Shown here one piece after another: positions 45,262-56,260 of a stretch of 64,000 nucleotides of DNA. Positions within the stretch are counted from its first letter, which is position 1. Every line of letters begins with the position of its first letter. The stretch spans positions 52,893,613 through 52,957,612 of the forward strand of contig NC_089496.1 in NCBI RefSeq assembly GCF_036850765.1, in the 5' to 3' direction. The position numbers were made by a program, and so were the translations under genes. The DNA is from Saccopteryx bilineata (Eukaryota; Chordata; Mammalia; Chiroptera; Emballonuridae). The notes beneath the pieces are model-generated. The model did not search any database. It saw nothing but the letters and a program-made list of their open reading frames with translations, and was not told the origin of the DNA.

Positions 45262-47909
45262 TGAGAAAGAAAATCCTTAAACCTGCTTTTCTGTCAGCCA
45301 GTTAATTAATCACAATCTTCACATTTTTAGGGTGCCTTCCCTTGTCATTAGCCTCCACATTCTAGGAATCCCATTTGCCTTTGGGGACAGGCGAGACGTT
45401 TAGACAAAGGACAGACGGGGCTATGAAGTGGGTGGGAAGTGACTCAGCCTTCGCCGACGCCACGTGTAAGAGAACGGAATTTTGGTGGATGAAGACCAGC
45501 CCGTCAGTCCTAACGAAGCAGGAGCAGGACTGTCATCCCTCCCACGGCCGGCTGGGACAGCGAGTCTGACCATCACGAGGTTCTCACCGGGCCGCCCACG
45601 GCGTCAGCTCAAGGATCAGCCCGCGTCCTTTGCTGACTCCTCAAGTTTGGAGACGTCCTCTCGTCTCCTCTGTCTCTTGGTCCTCCACATAAAAGGATCA
45701 TCAAAATGTCACCGTAAGCTCCTTGTGCTTAATTTTAAAGTTTGGTCGCGCGAGGCCTTTCTGTGCCTCTCCTCAGTTCCTATCTGCATCGCTCAGGGAA
45801 ATCAGGTGACATTTTTCTGCAAACATGTTGATGAAGCAAAGAGCCTGGCCTTCCTGCCTTTGGGTATACACCTGGGAATTCCGTCACTTTGTAAAGCAAG
45901 ATATAAAGCAAAGACAGAAAAGAGCATAAAGTTCTTCCACTAATTGACAAAAAATTCATGAGGCGTGACTGACTCTTGACGTGAACAGCTGTGTCAAAAC
46001 AGTGCTCAACCTGTAAACAGACCTATTTTTATAAAAATGTGCAATAAAAGAGTTTCGGTTGTAGTTAAGTGATTTGATTAGAACTTTCATGTTCATTAGT
46101 AGTCGTTTAATTTTGCCTTCTGATTTTAAAAAGGTCCTTTTGATATTTCGCAAAGAATTTTAGAAATATTTGAAAAGATTACCTTTACCTTTCCTTTACG
46201 TTTCGATAAACACATTCTGATTTTCTATACTCTAAATGCATTCAATATTATTTAATCCTTCACATAATTTTGGTAAATCAAATACAAATTATGTGAAAAT
46301 CTTTATTATAACATAGTGACTTGGCAGAATTGGTAGCCAGAAAAATTTTATAAATAAACTATTTAATAATGTACGAATGACATGTGCTTTTTTAAGATTA
46401 CCCTTCCGAACATCACAGTCTGTCGGCAGACGACTCAGACGTTGTAATGATAATTCAATTCAGTCATATTTTTTTTTATTATGTTTGCTGGTTTTAGCCA
46501 TATGAAGGTATATTTATCACATTAAGAGAAAGGAACATATTTCATCTGACATCGTGTGAACTTGAAATAGCTAGTAGATATCTAGATATGTGTTGTGTAG
46601 ACCGCGATGGCCGACACCCCCCAAATCTTAGGGGAAGACCCGCTGTGAGTGACGCGTAGCTGCTGATGCCAACTTATGTCATCATCAAACATATTCTGTT
46701 AGATTCCAGGCAGAAAAAGGTATAAAGCAAAATATAATGAACACCTAGATACTCATCACCCTGCTTTAAGATAAGAAGGTACCAGGAAGTTGCTGTCCCT
46801 GTTCACCCCTCCCTAATCACATGCACTCCCCTCTCTTCCAGATGTAATCGCTGCCCTGAATTTCTGTATTGCTATTCTGAAGGCAAATTTCATAAAAGTG
46901 GATTTTCGAGTTGTTGCTGATGTCTAGACATGCTCGGTTATTGCGTATGATAGCTTTTATGCTGCTAGTAAACTTGAAGAACTGTTTTAATATTCCTGCA
47001 GATTCTTCTCGGGTGTTCTAAGTAGACAGTAACATAGTTGAGAGAGAGAGAGAGAGAGAGAAAACAAACGTCTGGAATCCTCCTTTACAATCTCTACATC
47101 TTTTCCTTCTCTCTCTTGCCCTAACCTGCACGGGTAGTGACCTTCTTGGCACAACGTTGAGCGGAAGTTGGAAGAACGGACGCTTTGGTCTTGTTCCAGA
47201 TTTAAAAGGGAAGGCTTAGTAACATTTCTTTATTAAGCGTGATGGGTGCTACAGGCTGGTGATCCTTTGTTCAGAAGTGGCCTGATGTAATCAGAGTCCT
47301 TTTCAGAAAAATTCTATATGACAGGAGGAGGGACCGGAGCAGAGTCACCCAGGAGTGACACTTCAGGAACCACTGCTCCCCAGCCTGGGGCTGTGAGGTT
47401 CGTGACGCCCTTCCACAGAGTGCTCAATGACCGCTGCCCCTCACTGGAATACGGAACTGCATCTGCCCCCGCCCGGTTCACCAAGTGAGACAGCCTTCAG
47501 TATACCACAGACTCAGATGGGTCTTACGAAAAACAGAACAACAACCTAAAACTGGGGTGATGGTGATCCACAATGCCCCCCCCTGCCACCGTGTGACTCC
47601 ATTCCACAGAGAACTGCCACCAAAGTCACTGACGGTCAAACTGACCTCTGCTTCCGCTGCGAGACACTTCGGGGAGAGGAATAGAACCAATACGATGTGG
47701 GCGCGGAGCGAAGTCAATTTTAAGAGGACTCAAAAAGCTTCAGGAAAAATAAAGAAAAAGGTTTACCTCCCAGAAGCTGAGTCAGAAGACAAGGTCATTT
47801 ACACACGTTGGCGTCTGCATATTAAGAAAAGTGGAGAGCAGCTCCCAGCAGATAGTGTATAAGTGGACGTCCACTGACACGGGGAAACTCAGTCTCGAAC
47901 CTTGAACCG
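45262..47909. other. Non-coding stretch, AT-rich in the middle
   Basis: No mobile element assigned with confidence. A (GA)n run lies at 47039-47061, and 46680-46900 has an old L1-like flavour. The 153-aa frame at 45482 has no recognised domain. Confidence 0.4.
46259..46297. repeat. 12-bp perfect inverted repeat, AT-rich, related to 38829-38866
   Basis: TTCACATAATTT (46259-46270) and AAATTATGTGAA (46286-46297) are perfect inverse complements around a 15-bp loop TGGTAAATCAAATAC. The same order of words occurs at 38829-38866. Confidence 0.85.
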
Positions 47910-48117
47910 CAGTATATTCAGGGGCGGGCTCTTCCACCAGGACTCGCTAGGCTAAGCAGTACAGTATATTCAGGGGCCGGCTCTTCCACCAGGACTCGCT
48001 AGGCTAAGCAGTACAGTATATTCAGGGGCCGGCTCCTCCACCAGGACTCGCTAGGCTAAGCAGTACAGTATATTCAGGGGCCGGCTCTTCCACCAGGACT
48101 CGCTGGGCTAAGCAGTA
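47910..48117. repeat. 52-bp x 4 tandem repeat
   Basis: Four copies of a 52-bp unit beginning CAGTATATTCAGGGGCCGGC and ending GGCTAAGCAGTA, each differing from the next at one or two bases. 52 is not a multiple of 3, so it cannot encode an in-frame peptide repeat. Confidence 0.95.
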
Positions 48118-48609
48118 GCCAAATCTCCTCCTCATCTGAACCCCTCAGAGGGTCCACTCTATTTTTCTATGTAGTCACCCATGGGGTCTTACAAATAAGT
48201 CATTAGGATTTTTCCGATCTCACTTTAAAAAAGAAAAGATTCTAAGATCTTATAAAAGTGCTCAGTGAATAATAACAAGGCAAAATAGGGGACTGAATCT
48301 TGGCTCCTGACCCACTGTCAGTAAATAACACATTTCTGAAAAGTGAACGCACTTCGCCCTGGGACGGAACAGTCCCTGGCAGAGCGGTGGCGTCTAATGA
48401 CAGCTCTGCCCACGTCCCCCTCTCTCTGCACGTGAAACCATGCGGAAAATGATTTCCGCGTGCGCGCGCGGAGTGAGGAAGACCCGAGACGGAATCGCAC
48501 TGTGTGAAGAGGAGAGGGGAGAGACTGTCTGTTCGCGGGGTGGGGTGGGGGATATACCATTCACATCGCCCCTCTTTCTGACTGGTCCTCTCTCTCTCTG
48601 CTCTCTTTT

Positions 48610-48971
48610 CTTTTTTTTGTATTTTTCTGAAGCTGGAAACGGGGAGAGACAGACAGACTCCCACATGCGCCCGGCCGGGATCCACCCGGCACGCCCACCA
48701 GGGGGCGATGCTCTGCCCCTCCGGGGCATCGCTCTGCCGCGACCAGAGCCACTCTAGCACCTGGGGCAGAGGCCAAGGAGCCATCCCCAGCGCCCGGGCC
48801 ATCTTTGCTCCAATGGAGCCTTGGCTGCGGGAGGGGAAGAGAGAGACAGAGAGGAAGGAGGGAGGGTGGAGAAGCAAATGGACGCTTCTCCTATGTGCCC
48901 TGGCCGGGAATTGAACCCGGGTCCCCCGCACACCAGGCTGATGCTCTACCACTGAGCCAACTGGCCAGGGC
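48610..48971 (-). mobile_element. Full-length young SINE (GCCCTGGCCGGTTGGCTC type)
   Basis: It reads on the minus strand from GCCCTGGCCAGTTGGCTC with box B GGTTCAATTCC. The middle has GGAGCAAAGATGGCCCGGGC and CCCCCTGGTGGGCGTGCC, and it ends with TTCAGAAAAATACAAAAAAA. The target duplication CTCTCTGCTCTCTTTT is perfect over 16 bp (48594-48609 and 48972-48987). High CpG content is retained, so insertion was recent. The 236-aa frame through it is an artefact. Confidence 0.96.
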
Positions 48972-48987
48972 CTCTCTGCTCTCTTTT

Positions 48988-50527
48988 TAAAACCACATGC
49001 CTTTCTGCTGCTAGTGGGGATGCCCTAACTGTGGAGGAACAGATCGTGCTACAAGACATGGTCGTCCTCGGTGACTTTTTGTTCCTTTCGACAGGTTAGG
49101 CATTGCTTTGTTTTTCATTTCGTTCCAGAGAATGGGCTTTTTATTTTCATCTGAGAATTACCATTCTTGGTAAGACAGCTATTTTAACTCTAATAGCTTT
49201 CTTTCTGTTGGCTTTGGCCTTTCTGTGGAGCATGTACACGCCTTGGTCGACACCAGCCAAAGGAAAAGTATACCTCAATCAAATATGTGAGGTTTCTGGT
49301 TCCTGGCACTAAGGGGACAGTGGTAAACATGCAGAAAACGCCCAGGCAAGGAATCATGATTTTAAGATCCACAGGATGGCTGTGATCACTCATTGTAGAT
49401 GAGATAGAGATTATTTTAGTTCCTAACAAAATGCTTTAATGAACAAAAGCATGTCCTACAGGAAAACAAGAAAAATATGACCAATTAAAGCCTGAGCGTC
49501 ATTTTTTTTTCAATTAAAGTACCACTAGCACGCTTTATTTTGATCCTGTCAACGCACTCTAATGACCTTTTTCTTTATTTGAAAATGGCTGATTTTAAAT
49601 AAAAGTTACTCTAGCTGCTCGAGAGAATTTACACAAGCAAAATGCTACACTTCAAAAATAAATAAAATGGAAATGTCAATCCATTCTCCGATGACCGGAA
49701 GATTATCCTACATTGTACACGCAGAGCGTCTGCAAGGCAGCGGAGACCCATTCACCACACCAGGCGGAACCCAGTTCATTAACGAGACACGCAGGGTCGA
49801 GAATATTCCCTACAGAATGAGGTTTGATCAAATAGGTTTTATTTTCACCCATTTCAGAATACTCTGTTTTACCAGTTCCTTCCAGGGGATTTCACAGGAT
49901 TTTTCTTGTGGGATTTTAGTCTACAATGTCTAGTAGCTCTGGGTTCCCCTCCCATAGAGGGCGCGTACGGTATTGTAACTGTCTGATAGTGAGTTTGCCT
50001 CCCCTCCAGGCCAGCCCTCCTCGCAGGGAAGGGTCCGACCTCACTCACTGACCTACTGACCAGCCTCCCATTTGCTCTTCCTACACGCCGGGCATCTCAG
50101 GACAGTGACAAAGGGACTGGGAAGGCTCACGGTTCAGTGCACTCCTTCTTAGCTACGACCTGAATCTCTGCCCTCGTCATCTCTGAGTCTTTTAATCATC
50201 TCCCGTAACTCCATCCCACCATCCCAATTCCTCCCTTTGTCGTATGGTCTCAAAAATATCAAAACTTCCCTTTCCCATTCTCTTTTTTCAACTACTTGCA
50301 TCTCCAAGAACACTGTTCTGCTGCCCTGGTTAATTACATTCTATCTATCTATGTATCTATGTATCTATCTATCCTATGGATACCTTGTTAAATTATATAT
50401 ATATAATTTATATATATATATATATATAAATGCATAAAGTCAGGAAAAATAAAAAAAAACAGGCATGACTAGATAGTAAACCTCCTAAATTGTAGAGTGT
50501 CAGATGCATTACCTAGTCTGGCAACCT
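48988..50527. other. Non-coding stretch with simple repeats at its end
   Basis: Unassigned sequence. A TATC/TATG run (50342-50373) and AT runs (50395-50430) precede the hAT element. Confidence 0.5.
50342..50430. repeat. TATC-type and (AT)n simple repeats
   Basis: TATCTATC/TATGTATC units are followed after 20 bases by AATTATATATATATAATT, an AT palindrome, and a further TATA run. Confidence 0.9.
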
Positions 50528-50535
50528 CTCTAGTT

Positions 50536-50742
50536 CAGCGGTTCTTAACCTGTGGGTTGCGACCCCGGCGGGGGTTGAACGACCAAAACACAGGGGTCGC
50601 CTAAAGCCATCGGAAATACGTATTGTATTGTATTATTTATTGTATAATAAATATGTATTTTCCGATGGCTTTAGGCGACCCCTGTGTTTTGGTTGTTCGA
50701 CCCCCGCCGGGGTCGCGACCCACAGGTTGAGAAGAACCGCTG
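50536..50742. mobile_element. SPIN/OposCharlie-like hAT palindromic element (207 bp)
   Basis: It starts CAGCGGTTCTTAACCTGTGG and ends CCACAGGTTGAGAAGAACCGCTG. Both arms carry the same sequence inverted (GGTCGCGACCC, GGCGGGGGTCGAACGACC-like, AAAACACAGGGGTCGCC, TAAAGCCATCGGAAA) around an AT-rich centre. Target duplications CTCTAGTT at 50528-50535 and 50743-50750 are perfect, with the TCTAG core typical of mammalian hAT insertions. The arms are nearly identical and CpG-rich, so the copy is young. It has no coding capacity. The family name is from memory of the termini. Confidence 0.93.
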
Positions 50743-50750
50743 CTCTAGTT

Positions 50751-52133
50751 AATGCAACCCTGGTCTCTCCTGATCTCTCCACCCACCGGAACCCAGGACA
50801 AAAGCAACGTGGAAAAACAGTAACTGCTAAACAATCTCTTAAAGACATAAATGAAGGGCTTCCATGGTATAAAAACATACATGTTGATTTTCCTCTCTTT
50901 TACATTTTCACTAGTTTTTTTGGAGTCTTTTTTAAGTAAAACCTTTGAATTCCATTAGGTTCAAAAGGAATAGTAGGGAACTTCCATCTTGATTTCAATG
51001 TGTTCTTACAGATGATCACGTTGAGGCCATCGGCTCATTTAATTATAAGCAATATTTTAAAGACGCATTTATTCTAAAACTGTCATCTATTAAGCATATT
51101 TGTTTCAAGAAAACATTCTGGGGGGGGGGCTAAGAGTTGATTTAACAAAGGCATCCGTAGAATAAGCGATTAGATCTCTTCCAAATGCCTCAGAACGCAG
51201 GACAATTGACATTAGCATCACCGGCAGTCCCATCCTCTGACAGGGACGGTCTATTGGGCTCAGACTCCACACACAAATTGTTCAGTTCTGCTTCATGGTT
51301 CCTGAACACAAATTGTTCACAAGGTGACACCATGATCGCAAACCTAAGAATCAAAATACTTTTATACATCTTTGGGAAGGTTCTTTTTTGCCTTAAAATA
51401 TTTAAGTGAAACTTGTTTTCCCCCAAACTGTCCTTTGGTTAATGAAGTTAAAATAAAGTATTTATTTTAGATATTAAATCACTAGAATTTCCATGACAAC
51501 ATATATTACTCACAACGAATCAGTATACCACAAACAGTGAGAGCATTTTAGTGGCTAAAAGTGATAGAAAAAAACATCAAAGAAAGAAACTGGACAAGCT
51601 AAATGGAGGTCATGGAAGGAGTCACATTTGTGCTTTTACCAAAAGGGATGAAAAAATCTATGAAGAATTTCAAATGTAAGTACTGACATGAATATTTAAA
51701 ATAAAAGGGGGAAAGAATGATAGCATGCCTGTTTAATTGAGGCAGAGCCTGCTAATTTGAAATCACTAAAAATTACTATTTGACAAGGCACGGCTATGCA
51801 TGTACACACACAAATACAAAATGTGCTTTCAATTTAAAGCCAGCACGAGATTCATCAATATTTATTATAATCAGTTACTCCCGGTGCTGGCAAAGGAAAC
51901 AACAGAGCTACAATCGCACATGTTTCTCGGTCCTCTACACGGAAGTGGGGACGAGAAGGGGAAAACCCTAATTTGCTTTTCAGAACAGCTGGCTTCCCAA
52001 GAGAAACGCTTCCCCAGTTTGCTAAGCAATCAGAAAGCTCCATATCCCTCACCTGTACTCTTTCACATACGATCCAGTCAGTGCAAGTAGTAACAGGCAC
52101 TGAAAACACTTCCAGGAAATGATCATAATTTAA
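50751..52133. other. Non-coding stretch, AT-rich
   Basis: Contains a repeated ACACAAATTGTTCA pair near 51272-51320 and a G-run at 51120-51129. Nothing else assigned. Confidence 0.5.
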
Positions 52134-52676
52134 AAATTTGTTTTAAGACTTTATTTAGCCTGACCAGGCGGTGGCACAGTGGATAGAGCGTCGAACTGGG
52201 ATGCAGAGGACCCAGGTTCGAGACCCCAAGGTCGCCAGCGTGAACGTGGCTCATCTGGTTTGAGCAAAGCTCACCAGCTTGGACCCAAGGTTGCTGGCTC
52301 GAGCAAGGGGTCACTCAGTCTGCTGAAGGCCCATGGTCAAGGCACATATGAGAAAGCAATCAATGAACAACTAAGGTGTTGCACAAAAATATGACTGACG
52401 CTTCTCATCTCTCTCCGTTCCTGTCTGTCTGTCCCTACCTATCCCTCTCTCTGACTCTCTCTCTGTCTCTGTAAAAAAAAAAGAAAAAGACTTTATTTTT
52501 TCATTTAAGATAGGGGAGGGGAGAGGGAGAGAGAGAAAGAGAGAGAAAGAGAAGGGGGAGGAGCAGGAAGCATCAACTCCCATATGTGCCTTGACCAGGT
52601 AAGCCCAGGGTTTCAAACTGGCAACCTCAGCGTTCCAGGTCGACGCTTTATTCACAGTGCCACCACAGGTCAGGCT
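52134..52676 (-). mobile_element. Short SINE (CCTGACCTGTGGTGGTGC type) split by a nested SINE
   Basis: The head and body lie at about 52499-52676 on the minus strand (CCTGACCTGTGGTGGCAC ... GGAGTTGATGCTTCC). The A-rich tail, seen as T-rich TTTTAAGACTTTATTT, is interrupted at 52157 by the SINE 52157-52486. The tail words repeat on both sides as the target duplication of the inner SINE. Confidence 0.85.
52157..52486 (+). mobile_element. tRNA-derived SINE nested in another SINE tail
   Basis: The head is GCCTGACCAGGCGGTGGCAC and box B is GGTTCGAGACC. The standard body ends in CTCT/CTGT repeats and an A-rich tail. The duplication AAGACTTTATTT (52145-52156 and 52487-52498) is perfect. Because it sits in the tail of the other SINE, it is the younger of the two. 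Confidence 0.93.
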
Positions 52677-52869
52677 ATCATAATACTAAAGAAAACCTGC
52701 AAAAGATATTTTTCACACTATGAATCTAAGCTAGAATCCTGTATTAGTGAATTGTTAACTCTAAGGACATTTTCAATCATTGTGTGATGAAGAATATATT
52801 CAAGGGGTTTAGAAGTAAGATATTCCATAAAGGTATATTCATAATTGAAACAGTTCCTATCCAATCTCC

Positions 52870-52909
<40 letters not shown>

Positions 52910-55900
52910 CCTCCCTCCCTCTCTCCCTCCCTCTCTCCCTCTTACGGACGCACACACTCCTTTATCAATTCTTTATACAGGCGGATTCCGAGAACCCTTT
53001 CTCTTGTAGACAACGAGGAAATGCAAACACACCCAAACTGAGTAACCAAGATGACCTATTTTGTGTCTTATTGTAACATATCACATTTGTGATCATAAGA
53101 GAGAATCTACTAGTTTCTTTCCAACATGGCATCCCTTCAAGCTAAAAGGACAGGTGTGTGAACCTCTCTGTGACGGTGCAGTCTACTCCTATTACTCACT
53201 GCTATTTTAAATTCATAGTCTGTTACTCATCTTTCACTCGTAAAGCTACTTAATCCCATCTAGGGACTCCACAGAGTGGCAATAAATTAAATCAGAAATG
53301 CAAATTCAAACATTAAGAAATAAATAGGAAATAATAAGGTAGGGGAAGAAAACCCAGAATGAGACATTCTTTTTCTTATTCTTCTTTACAGAACAACTAA
53401 GTTCCATGTGGAGAAAAGCTAATGAGATTACCAAAAGGCAACCATTTCACATAAACTGGGAAGATTCCACAACAAAGCATGATTACTATTCAAAGAGCCA
53501 GAGCATGTGAAATGTATCTGGCGACATGGCTGAAGTTACTCAGGAGGAAAATAAAGGGTAAAGGCTGCAGATCAATATCTACAAAGTCAAGGTGAGCGTC
53601 CCAGAGACGATCCTAGCTGCCTTTACCACCAGGAAAAGCGCATCCCTGCTTTCAAGGGGAGACAAGAACTGACCATCTAGAAAGCCTGGTGGTCCCTCAC
53701 CTTCCACATCCAATCTCTGAGCGTGCTATTGATAAGTCAAAACAATTTCACCCGAAAATCACTGGGACTCTATCATAATGTGCACTCTTGAATTCAAACT
53801 TATTTTAAATTTTTAGCATTACAAAACTTTATTTTTGCTTTTTTAAAAAATTATTACCTTTAAAAATAATTAACAAATTATTCAGATAACCATTCATTAA
53901 TCAAAAAAGCAAAAAACATCCTCTGTACTCAAACATCACAGGTTAGTTTTAAATAAGGGTGGTGGGGTTTCACCTTTGTCCCCCTCTGTCCTTTTAAAAC
54001 TTGTTGGGGAGTATCAATATTAATAGTTTAATTTTTTCCCTGTGCATAACTGCTGTTGAGACACAGAACGTGAGAACTCATTACTAAAATAAAATTATGC
54101 ACTTATAACTCATCAAACACAAATTGGTTAATATACGTAACCCATGTTTTCCTTACCCTAAAAAATGTTCTTTATCAAATTCTGACCATAAAAGGAAAAA
54201 TACTAGCTCAGTGAATGAAAGTGGACAGCTTAGTCCAACCCATGAACCAGAAGCCGCTCTGAGTATATATCTCCATTAAAAAAGGAAGAAGAGTATCACT
54301 AAATGTTAAAGTGGTTCTGTGCTTCAGACTCACACCATTGGCTCAGGTTGTAATTGAAAAGTAGATTTCCTTTAAAAAATCAGGATATAAACCAAGTGGT
54401 TGTAAAGTGCTACACACAATATATTTGGCAATGTTTTGCATGCTATAATTTTTTTTTTATTGTGATAAGCACAGTGAAATTGTCCTTCACACATGGTACT
54501 CGCCTTTACTCTTTTTTTTAAGATTCAAGTGACAGGACATTGCCACAGCTGATGCACTGTCCTGGGTGCACGCAGAGTTCAGGGGTTCAGAAGGAAGGGC
54601 ACAGAGGACACACGGAGGGCCCTGTGCAACTGAGCTCGGGCCTTGTCTCTCCTGAACAAGGAAGCACGTGGAATACAACTCACTAAGAGTAACATCAATT
54701 ACAGAAATAATATTGCATCCAACAATTTATTAATACAGAAACGCAAACCAATCTCAAACGTTCCTCACACTCCCCACAGCTGATAACGCCACATTTTCCA
54801 ACATTCCACTTCAGAGTCACTAAAATTTCAAACCAATTAAAACCTGAACTGAAGGGCTTTTTTTTTTTCTTCCCCCCTCCCCTTATTCCAACCTAAAGTT
54901 AACATTTTCATGCAGACTGGGTCCAAAACATCATGTGTTAAATCGATTTTATCTTATTGAGGAGAGAGAATAAAACAGCTTCCAGGTGATGTATTTTCAC
55001 GTTCAAGTTGTGACTGACCCTGTTCACAGCAATCACTTCTATACTATAGGTGACCTACAGCTTTCCAATCTCTCTGTCCTTTCTTTGGTATATACTCTAA
55101 AGATTAAATTGTGTTTTTGCAATCCTTACTAGTCAAAAGCAAGAAAGATCTTACAAGTTTTTATCGTCATTGAAACCAGAAAGTAGTACGAGTAGTCTCC
55201 TCAAGTTTTTCCACTTACCTGTAATCCCAGTCAAGTTGCATCTCTCTCATTGAACTTTTAGTCCAAGGTGAGTCAAAGTGACTGCACCTCTCGTGACAAT
55301 AACGTGATTCCTCAAAACGTGCAAAGGAGATTGTCACAGAGACACCACCACCATTCAGTTTCACACACAAAACGATGTGGACACACTTTTTTTTGCAGAC
55401 CCACTTGAAGGTGTTCAATATTAACTTTCACATAAATATGAATTACAGATATGACTCGCTTTAGGAAAATCGAATGGGTGAAGATCCAAGTTTTTAAACA
55501 GACACAGGTAACTAGAGTTCAGGTACAATTTCTACCAAATAAACATTTCTTTGATTTATATAATGATTTATTATAGGGGTTCATAATTAGAAAATTTCTG
55601 CACACATTCAAAATGAAAAAAAAAAATGCAAGATCGGTATAGTCACGTATTTTATGTTCTATAAACATGGCATAAGGAACATGTGCGTTTCTGCTATAAA
55701 TTAAGTGCCAACAAAATGTTACTTACCCATTTGAATACTAGGATACTTCCAGTTTTAAGGAACGATGCAGACAATAAATGCCTGTAGATCTTTTATACAT
55801 TTTATCTGTTAAATGCTAACTGAAAACATCAAGTACAAAGCATTTCTGAGGGGTGGGGGCGAAGAAGATCTTCCCATTGGGATCAGCCTGTCAGCTGAAA

Positions 55901-56157
55901 GACTCTTTTCATAACATTACTGAAGTGTCTGGGTTCTTTTCTAAAAAACAGACACATACAGACAGACAGACACACACACACACCCTCTGATGGCTTAAAT
56001 TACCTAGCTATGCTACTCAAAAGGAAATTTGCAAACATAAACTGTCCCCCTGTAGAGCTCTTGATCAGTCTTGGCTGCACCAGGTGCACGAACAATCCGA
56101 CACACGCTTTTGTTCCTACCTTTGAGATCCAACGAGAGCAGCAACAAGGTAACTTAC
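52677..56157. other. Intronic AT-rich stretch next to the IMMP2L donor
   Basis: Few repeats. There is a pyrimidine tract at 52865-52943 and a CA run at 55970-55982. No further exon was recognised. Confidence 0.5.
52865..52943. repeat. 79-nt pure pyrimidine tract (CT/CCCT)
   Basis: Uninterrupted C/T from 52865 to 52943, mainly CT dinucleotides then CCCT units. Confidence 0.95.
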
Positions 56158-56260
56158 CGGCCCAAACGAGTTGCTGTCGAAGCTGTGTCCGTGGTGGTCA
56201 CCTTCCACCCAGATGTGGCCGCGAGGTACTTTGACGTAGCGATTTTTGTGTCCCATGGTC
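56158..56260 (-). CDS. IMMP2L: Internal coding exon of IMMP2L (mitochondrial inner membrane peptidase subunit 2)
   Basis: IMMP2L is a catalytic subunit of the inner mitochondrial membrane peptidase, a type I signal peptidase relative that trims presequences of proteins sorted to the intermembrane space. On the minus strand the exon is 103 bp: one base that completes a split Arg codon, then 34 codons. Readable parts are [18 protein letters not shown] and [14 protein letters not shown], the box E-type DSNS region of signal peptidases. From memory of the human 175-residue protein this is about residues 102-136. The catalytic Ser43 and Lys91 lie in upstream exons not in this window. The acceptor is CTTCTTAG|G and the donor CCG|GTAAGT, giving a phase 2 start and phase 0 end. 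The frame shows no stop or indel, so a live exon is favoured over a retrocopy, which would lack splice sites. The residue after Arg-Thr is Met where I recall Ile in human and mouse. Confidence 0.95.

Larger units (their letters stand above)
1..56157 (-). other. IMMP2L: IMMP2L intron downstream of the recognised exon (partial, probable)
   Basis: The donor GTAAGT at 56152-56157 opens an intron running to lower coordinates. The final coding exon should encode the segment that follows FGP and carries a LLHAHATHILW-like motif. I did not find it in any frame, so this intron probably covers the whole rest of the window. IMMP2L is known in human as a very large gene with introns of tens to hundreds of kb, which fits. 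A short last exon could have been missed by eye. Confidence 0.6.

Noticed and set aside
45482..45943. 153-aa plus-strand frame
   Set aside because: No recognisable motif; low-complexity-free but with no support beyond being open.
48242..48952. 236-aa open frame, the longest in the window
   Set aside because: It reads straight through the SINE at 48610-48971 and its target duplication; similar frames occur in the sister SINE at 60267-60654. No protein domain.
1..56157. Last coding exon of IMMP2L within the window
   Set aside because: Looked for its expected LLHAHATHILW-like coding on the minus strand and did not find it. It is likely beyond the left edge, though a by-eye search can miss a short exon.
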